DNA of 10,046 nt from assembly GCA_036266155.1 (NCBI GenBank), contig DATANR010000047.1, positions 1 to 10,046 on the forward strand, given 5' to 3'. Source of the stretch: SIAJ01 sp036266155 (GTDB lineage: Bacteria; Planctomycetota; Planctomycetia; Gemmatales; Gemmataceae). Under the pieces are notes generated by a model. That model was not told where the DNA came from and did no database searches. It saw only the letters and a program-made list of their open reading frames with translations. A program made the translations under genes and the position numbers. Every line of letters starts with the position of its first letter. The stretch's first letter is position 1. Below are positions 6,686-10,046 of this stretch, in pieces.

Positions 6686-6708
6686 ACATCGATGCCGCGC
6701 ATCGATGT
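6686..6708. repeat. Perfect 9-bp inverted repeat ahead of the MoxR gene
   Basis: ACATCGATG (6686-6694) and CATCGATGT (6700-6708) are exact reverse complements around a 5-nt loop. Each arm itself contains the palindrome ATCGAT. It lies between the stop of the 61-aa gene (6731) and the MoxR start. Read on the plus strand it is followed by a T-rich run (GTTTTCTTC), terminator-like, but no plus-strand gene precedes it. Read on the minus strand it would be an mRNA hairpin in the MoxR leader, possibly a stability or processing element or a protein-binding site. Confidence 0.55.
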
Positions 6709-6730
6709 TGTTTTCTTCATGGAGCGGGCA

Positions 6731-6916
6731 TCAGCGTGAGACGCGAACGCGGACCTTGGTGAGGCCGGGAGTTTTTTCGACAAGCCGACGAATGGCGGCG
6801 CGCATCGTCTTCAGGAATTTGGGATTGTCCAGCGTGCCTTTGGCCCCAGGTGGCGTGCGGCGAATGGGAACCAAAACAGCGACGCGGAACTCGTCGATCA
6901 CGAGCCACTTGGACAT
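6731..6916 (-). CDS. Small basic protein (61 aa), first gene of the operon, unknown function
   Basis: The protein begins MSKWLVIDEFRVAVLVP, an amphipathic strand-like segment, then a Pro/Gly turn (RTPPGAKG), a basic helix (NPKFLKTMRAAIRRLVEKTP, ~31-50) and a final strand (LTKVRVRVSR). This alpha/beta pattern with many Arg/Lys residues suggests a compact folded domain, perhaps nucleic-acid or protein binding. The start has the strongest ribosome-binding site of the window, AAAGGAGG (6921-6928), 4 nt before the ATG, which supports a real gene despite its size. It leads the operon, 110 bp before the MoxR GTG start, with an inverted repeat in that gap. Homologues seem familiar from Planctomycetota beside MoxR genes, but this is memory, not a search. 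No catalytic residues are apparent. Confidence 0.7.
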   Translation of the reverse strand: MSKWLVIDEFRVAVLVPIRRTPPGAKGTLDNPKFLKTMRAAIRRLVEKTPGLTKVRVRVSR

Positions 6917-6970
6917 CGGACCTCCTTTGCTCGAACTGCATGAACTAATTCGACCAGAAATCGACTTCCA

Positions 6971-7032
6971 TCATCATTGACGCGAATTGTCTCGCAATTA
7001 ACGCGTTGACATGCGGCGATGATCAATGATGA
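6971..7032. repeat. Nested inverted repeats between operon and recombinase gene
   Basis: The outer arms TCATCATTGA (6971-6980) and TCAATGATGA (7023-7032) are exact reverse complements 42 bp apart. Inside lies a second near-perfect repeat: CGCGAATTG (6981-6989) against CAATT-aa-CGCG (6995-7005) around TCTCG. The 62-bp block has the size and symmetry of a large serine recombinase attachment site or of a double operator. It sits just downstream of the recombinase gene and upstream of the operon's first gene, so both readings suit its place. Confidence 0.6.
6997..7026 (-). promoter_or_regulatory. Weak candidate promoter for the MoxR operon
   Basis: On the minus strand TTGATC (7026-7021) and GTTAAT (7002-6997) are spaced by 18 bp, four of six matches each to the sigma70 consensus. 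The elements overlap the arms of the nested inverted repeats, so a bound regulator could block it. It lies about 80 bp before the first start codon and after the recombinase terminator, where a promoter is expected. Weak matches like this also occur by chance. Confidence 0.25.
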
Positions 7033-7072
7033 AATCTGGAGCCGTCGATGCGACCGACTAGAGTACGAAAGA

Positions 7073-7100
7073 AGGCGGCCCGGGTTGTGCCGGGCCGCCT
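7073..7100 (-). terminator. Intrinsic terminator of the recombinase gene
   Basis: A perfect 11-bp stem, AGGCGGCCCGG (7073-7083) and CCGGGCCGCCT (7090-7100), has a 6-nt loop. On the minus strand it is followed at once by a U-rich stretch (UUCUUUCGU) and lies 28 bp beyond the recombinase stop codon. Stem strength, U-tract and position all fit Rho-independent termination, separating the recombinase unit from the MoxR operon. Confidence 0.8.
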
Positions 7101-7128
7101 GTCGAGGAAGTAGAACACGTACGGACAA

Positions 7129-9483
7129 TCATGCTTCCCTCTCCGGCGGGAGTTCATCGTGCGGCTTCGTCGGCTGCGACGTGCTTGAGCTCTCTTCACG
7201 CGCTTTCTCCTTGCCCAGCGCGATCGCCCTACGGATGATGGTCGTGCTGATTCCAAGTTGCTTTGCGATTGCCGCGATGGTCATTGGCACCTTGCGCATC
7301 GCTAATACCTCCAGGTAATGTGAATCCTCCCACCGGGCACGCGGGATTTTGCGAGGCATTTGCGCCAATTCCGGGTCAATTGCGTGCGCATGTTTCAAGG
7401 CCTTGCGGATCGTCGGCGCGGTTTTGCCAAAATGCGCAGCGAGCAATTCAATGGTCCAACCTGTTTCCTTTCGCTTTACGCTCACTGCCCGGGCATTAGC
7501 CTCGGCCCACGAATGACCACTGGGCAACTGGAACCAGTCTTCCCAGAACCACTCGTCCCCAAGCCCGGCAAAACGATCAGTATCGGTCGCCCAATCCGCA
7601 GCGGACGCAAGATCCTCGTCCGTCGGATCCGCGCCCAGAAGGCGGCGACGGGCCAGGCGACGCGGCGTTCCCAGCGACACGCCTGGCAGCGTCGAGTCCG
7701 CCAACGAGGATGTTTCAGTACCGCCACCAAGCAGGTCCGCGACCCCAGCTAGTGCCCCCAGCTTGCAGGTGCGAACGACGACACGGCCGTCGTCATAGCA
7801 ATAAATCCCATCGATGTGCATGCACAGCTCGATGTTGCCGCGCGTCGGGTCGTTGGCCGCGAGCACATCGGACAGACGTTGGAGTTTTTCGAGTACGGCT
7901 TGCGGATCGATGGCCACCTTTCGATTCTGGTCCATTGCGGCAACGACTTGCAACCGGCGAACAAGGTCAGCGCGGCGTGCAGCTCCGGCAGTCATTTCGG
8001 TTTCGAGCATAAGTCGAACTTCGGGAGCGAGATTCGGGTTTGAAATCGACTGGATCCAGCCGCGACACTGCGCTTCGACGGTTCGCAGTTCTGTTTCAAG
8101 CGCACTGCGTTGATCCGGTTGCGATCGGATCGTACGGTCGAGTTCCTCCTGAATCATGGATGTCAATTCGACAAACCAATCGGTCTTGAGCAATGTGGGC
8201 ACGTCGATGATCGGCATTCGCGGACCCGCGCTTGCGGGCGCGTCACAGTCGCCCGCAACCGGAAAAAGACGACGACGCACCAAATCGACAACAACGCCGC
8301 GGAGCCATTCTTCCGGGAATCGTCGCCGATGCGTGCAGAGTCCGGACGGGCGCGCCGGACAATGATAGTGGACGTAACGCTTTTCTTCGCCGGACGCCAT
8401 CGTGTAGACGGCTGACGAACCGCACACCATGGCACGCCGGCATTCACCGCATCGGACCATGCCGCTCAAAATGTATTTGAGCGCGATTCCGGGGACCAAC
8501 GGCGAAACGGTCTTGTCCGTTTGCTCGCGCGCGGCCCGCAGCGCTGCAGCGACCCGTTCGCCGCGGGCGCGACGAGGAATCTGTGCACGCTCCCACATAT
8601 CTTCCGTGACCAGTGGCTCACAGTAATCGTTGATGATCAGTACTTCATCACTACTGTTGCGCTCCTTGATTTTACGGTCGTCGACGATATCCGTGGCATA
8701 TTCTGGATAGACCAGCACGCCTTTGTAGATTTTCGATTTGAGCCAGTGCAACACGGTTTGATCGACGAATGGTTTGAATTCATCGGGGATCGATGGATCA
8801 TTGTTTAATTGGCGTGTGATGCGCACACATCCGAGTCCGTGATCTGCGGCCATCGTATATGCCTTGACGATGATAAGTCGTTTCTGCGCGTCGGGCACCA
8901 GAATGCTGTAGGCCACTTCCTGACGTCCGTTCTTTTCCGTCATCACATTTTCGATTCGATATCCAAATGGAGGCGGTCCCCCCGGCCAATGCTTGAGCTT
9001 GACGGCGTCGCGTTTGCCGCGCAAAACGTTGTGCGCTTTGATGCGATTATCCTCGCCCCCGCGAATCCCTTCCAGTGCTGCCGTGATTTGGCCGGCAGCC
9101 GTATTCGGATCCATAAAATTACTGTCACACGTCAAAACAAGCACACCGAATTGCTCACGCAGCCGCGTCCGCAACGCATCGAACCGCGATCCGCGGCCGA
9201 AACGCTCAAAAGTATCGGTCGCAATAGCATCGGCCCGCACCCGACCCATGGCGATGTCGTGCAGCATCGCCTGAAACCTGGGACGGCCGCGCATCAGCCG
9301 ACCGGATATGCCGGCATCGGTATATGTTGCCACCGTCTTCCACGGATAGCCATTCCGACGTATGCCATCGACGATCGTATCGCGTTGTTGATCCGGGCTG
9401 CGGGGGTTTTGCATGGACGAAGACATCCGCAGGTAGAAAATCACGGACAGGGGCTGTGTCGGGTCAAAGATCTTCTTGATCAT
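7129..9483 (-). CDS. Large serine recombinase with C-terminal HTH extension (784 aa)
   Basis: This site-specific DNA recombinase would cut and rejoin DNA via a phosphoserine link. The N-terminal resolvase domain (~12-150) has 'FYLRMSSSMQ' with R19, catalytic S21 and Q25, and 'RFGR' (94-97) for the active-site arginines; 'TYTDAGISG' (53-61) is also typical. The recombinase domain (~165-310) includes 'PPFGYRI' and 'IYKGVLVYP'. A zinc ribbon has C345/C348 and C375/C383, then a coiled coil (~440-545). Large serine integrases often end around 450-600 residues; here ~200 more follow, with two HTH-like motifs, 'IELLAAHFGKTAPTIRKAL' (678-696) and 'TIAAIAKQLGISTTIIRRAI' (735-754). These may set target choice or self-regulation. 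The ATG at 9483 has AAGGAG at 8 nt. The gene overlaps the 90-aa ORF upstream by 20 bp and ends at a strong terminator. It could be the integrase of the surrounding element. Confidence 0.93.
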   Translation of the reverse strand: MIKKIFDPTQPLSVIFYLRMSSSMQNPRSPDQQRDTIVDGIRRNGYPWKTVATYTDAGISGRLMRGRPRFQAMLHDIAMGRVRADAIATDTFERFGRGSRFDALRTRLREQFGVLVLTCDSNFMDPNTAAGQITAALEGIRGGEDNRIKAHNVLRGKRDAVKLKHWPGGPPPFGYRIENVMTEKNGRQEVAYSILVPDAQKRLIIVKAYTMAADHGLGCVRITRQLNNDPSIPDEFKPFVDQTVLHWLKSKIYKGVLVYPEYATDIVDDRKIKERNSSDEVLIINDYCEPLVTEDMWERAQIPRRARGERVAAALRAAREQTDKTVSPLVPGIALKYILSGMVRCGECRRAMVCGSSAVYTMASGEEKRYVHYHCPARPSGLCTHRRRFPEEWLRGVVVDLVRRRLFPVAGDCDAPASAGPRMPIIDVPTLLKTDWFVELTSMIQEELDRTIRSQPDQRSALETELRTVEAQCRGWIQSISNPNLAPEVRLMLETEMTAGAARRADLVRRLQVVAAMDQNRKVAIDPQAVLEKLQRLSDVLAANDPTRGNIELCMHIDGIYCYDDGRVVVRTCKLGALAGVADLLGGGTETSSLADSTLPGVSLGTPRRLARRRLLGADPTDEDLASAADWATDTDRFAGLGDEWFWEDWFQLPSGHSWAEANARAVSVKRKETGWTIELLAAHFGKTAPTIRKALKHAHAIDPELAQMPRKIPRARWEDSHYLEVLAMRKVPMTIAAIAKQLGISTTIIRRAIALGKEKAREESSSTSQPTKPHDELPPEREA

Positions 9484-9736
9484 TCGGACTGCTCCTTGGC
9501 CGTTTACTGGCCAGGTCTACGGCGATTGCCCTGGCCATGTGACGCACAAGCCTGTTCCGACGCAGCCGCCGAACGAGGTGCCCAAGAGCAATGGCCTCCT
9601 GTTCGTGCAGATCGCTGGGAAAAGGGATGGCACTCTCGGCAACCATCGTTGACAAGCGCGCCACGTGCGCAGGTGCATCGAGCCGCCCGCTCGGGTCTAG
9701 CTCGCGGCCGGGCAGATCATGGAACCGTCGGGTCAT
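9464..9736 (-). CDS. Small protein overlapping the recombinase gene (90 aa), unknown function
   Basis: No family was recognised. The protein has a polar N-terminus with prolines, a central 'FPSDLHEQEAIALGHLVRRLRRNRLVRHMARAIAVDLASK' region (39-78) predicted as basic amphipathic helices, and a polar tail. The Arg-rich helix could bind DNA or the recombinase. I chose the ATG at 9736, which has GAGG (9742-9745) at 5 nt; the frame is open to 9970, but that extension would cross the predicted IS end at 9908 and reads unlike a protein. Its last 20 bp overlap the start of the recombinase gene, in another frame, implying translational coupling and a shared transcript. It may be a recombination accessory factor or directionality factor, which is inference from position. 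The start region is buried in a leader hairpin. Confidence 0.6.
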   Translation of the reverse strand: MTRRFHDLPGRELDPSGRLDAPAHVARLSTMVAESAIPFPSDLHEQEAIALGHLVRRLRRNRLVRHMARAIAVDLASKRPRSSPNDQEDL

Positions 9737-9739
9737 TGG

Positions 9740-9793
9740 CGCCTCGCTTGGTTGAGGCGTGGTGCCCGGCAGGTGTTGCCGGGATGGCAACAC
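9740..9793 (-). promoter_or_regulatory. Two-hairpin leader masking a Shine-Dalgarno sequence
   Basis: Two perfect inverted repeats lie directly before the 90-aa gene: GTGTTGCC (9773-9780) with GGCAACAC (9786-9793), loop 5 nt; and CGCCTC (9740-9745) with GAGGCG (9754-9759), loop 8 nt. On the minus-strand transcript the second pairs the gene's GAGG ribosome-binding site with an upstream CGCCTC. The arrangement could hold translation of the recombinase unit low, or respond to a ligand, protein or ribosome passage. No known riboswitch class was recognised. Confidence 0.45.
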
Positions 9794-9907
9794 GCACACT
9801 AGGCATCCGCGCATCAGACGAAATGGATTGCCGAACAAATGAGCGAACGAAAAGGACGTGTCGTCGGGCGAACCCAAGATAGGTCGACAAGAAAAGCCTT
9901 GTTTCCA

Positions 9908-10046
9908 GTAACCGTTCACGAACTGCTCTTGGAATGGTCTTGCTGTCGTTGTAGTGTTGGCGACTGGCATGGAACCGCCAGAGCTGAGTCCGGAAGTCCT
10001 CGCGGCGTTGCCGGCCGAAGTGGCGGTTTTGATTCGTTGGTTGGTC
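9908..10046 (+). mobile_element. Left end of an IS66-family (ISBst12-like) insertion sequence, partial
   Basis: GTAACCGTTCACG (9908-9920) resembles, from memory, the terminal inverted repeat of ISBst12-type IS66 elements, and a transposase-like start codon follows 61 bp in, the expected spacing for the single-ORF subgroup. If this is the end, the 8-bp target duplication would be 9900-9907 (TGTTTCCA). The other end lies beyond the window, so repeat and duplication cannot be confirmed. Confidence 0.5.
9969..10046 (+). CDS. IS66-like transposase, N-terminus only (26 codons visible)
   Basis: The frame from the ATG at 9969 reads MEPPELSPEVLAALPAEVAV then LIRWLV and is open at the window end. The 'LSPEVLAALPAEV..LI' pattern is the familiar beginning of IS66-family transposases (TnpC-type), which continue into a leucine-rich coiled coil, zinc-binding region and DDE nuclease domain. 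None of those is in view, so the call rests on this short stretch and the IS-end-like repeat upstream. No strong Shine-Dalgarno is seen, which is common for transposases. The gene diverges from the recombinase unit; the IS insertion may have replaced that unit's original upstream DNA. Confidence 0.6.
   Translation, partial: MEPPELSPEVLAALPAEVAVLIRWLV

Noticed and set aside
8809..9882. 357-aa plus-strand open frame
   Set aside because: It is antisense to the recombinase catalytic domain and shows no family pattern; the minus frame has the full recombinase signature.
9737..9970. 78-residue N-terminal extension of the 90-aa protein
   Set aside because: It would cross the likely IS end at 9908 and both leader hairpins, while ATG 9736 has its own ribosome-binding site.
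1..10046. CRISPR array, tRNA or rRNA genes
   Set aside because: No regularly spaced repeats and no cloverleaf or rRNA-like segments were seen on reading either strand.

Overview
The window is GC-rich DNA, densely coded almost entirely on the minus strand. Two things suggest a Planctomycetota-like bacterium: the style of the large serine recombinase, and the company kept by a MoxR ATPase, a DUF2201-type metallopeptidase/VWA protein and small Ala/Arg-rich proteins. This lineage call is inference from family resemblance, since no rRNA or other phylogenetic marker is present.

Layout, left to right. Positions 1-37 may hold the first 12 codons of a gene running off the left edge (minus strand). 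Positions 247-474 encode a compact XRE-type HTH regulator (plus strand). Positions 475-779 have no gene but contain two hairpins that probably end the big minus-strand operon. Read right to left, that operon is: a 61-aa conserved-looking small protein (6916-6731); a MoxR-family AAA+ ATPase (6620-5625); a 284-aa protein of unknown function (5576-4722); a DUF2201-type protein with both an HExxH metallopeptidase motif and a complete VWA MIDAS (4671-3445); a 451-aa protein whose first ~350 residues look like a divergent bacterial sliding clamp (DnaN/beta-clamp fold), followed by a helical tail (3414-2059); and two small proteins with helical N-termini and hydrophobic C-termini (2049-1495 and 1364-780). 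Nearly every gene has a strong, well-spaced Shine-Dalgarno sequence, gaps are mostly short, and no other plausible genes lie between them.

Upstream of the operon is a 212-bp intergenic stretch with nested inverted repeats (6971-7032) and the terminator of the next gene (7073-7100). Then comes a 784-aa large serine recombinase with an unusual C-terminal tail carrying two predicted helix-turn-helix motifs (9483-7129). It overlaps by 20 bp a 90-aa ORF (9736-9464) whose leader carries two perfect hairpins, one covering its ribosome-binding site. The right edge (from about 9908) appears to be the left end of an IS66-like insertion sequence, whose transposase begins at 9969 and runs off the window.

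How the genes may work together (inference): MoxR ATPases commonly act with VWA partners as chaperone-like remodelling machines. Here the VWA partner is also a possible metallopeptidase, and a clamp-like protein could provide a DNA-tracking or ring-forming platform, with two possible membrane-associated proteins at the operon's end. Association with a serine recombinase and an IS fits an accessory, mobile region. The combination MoxR + metallopeptidase-VWA + beta-clamp-like protein is the most promising candidate for an undescribed system here; its biological job (defence, DNA maintenance or something else) cannot be read from the sequence.
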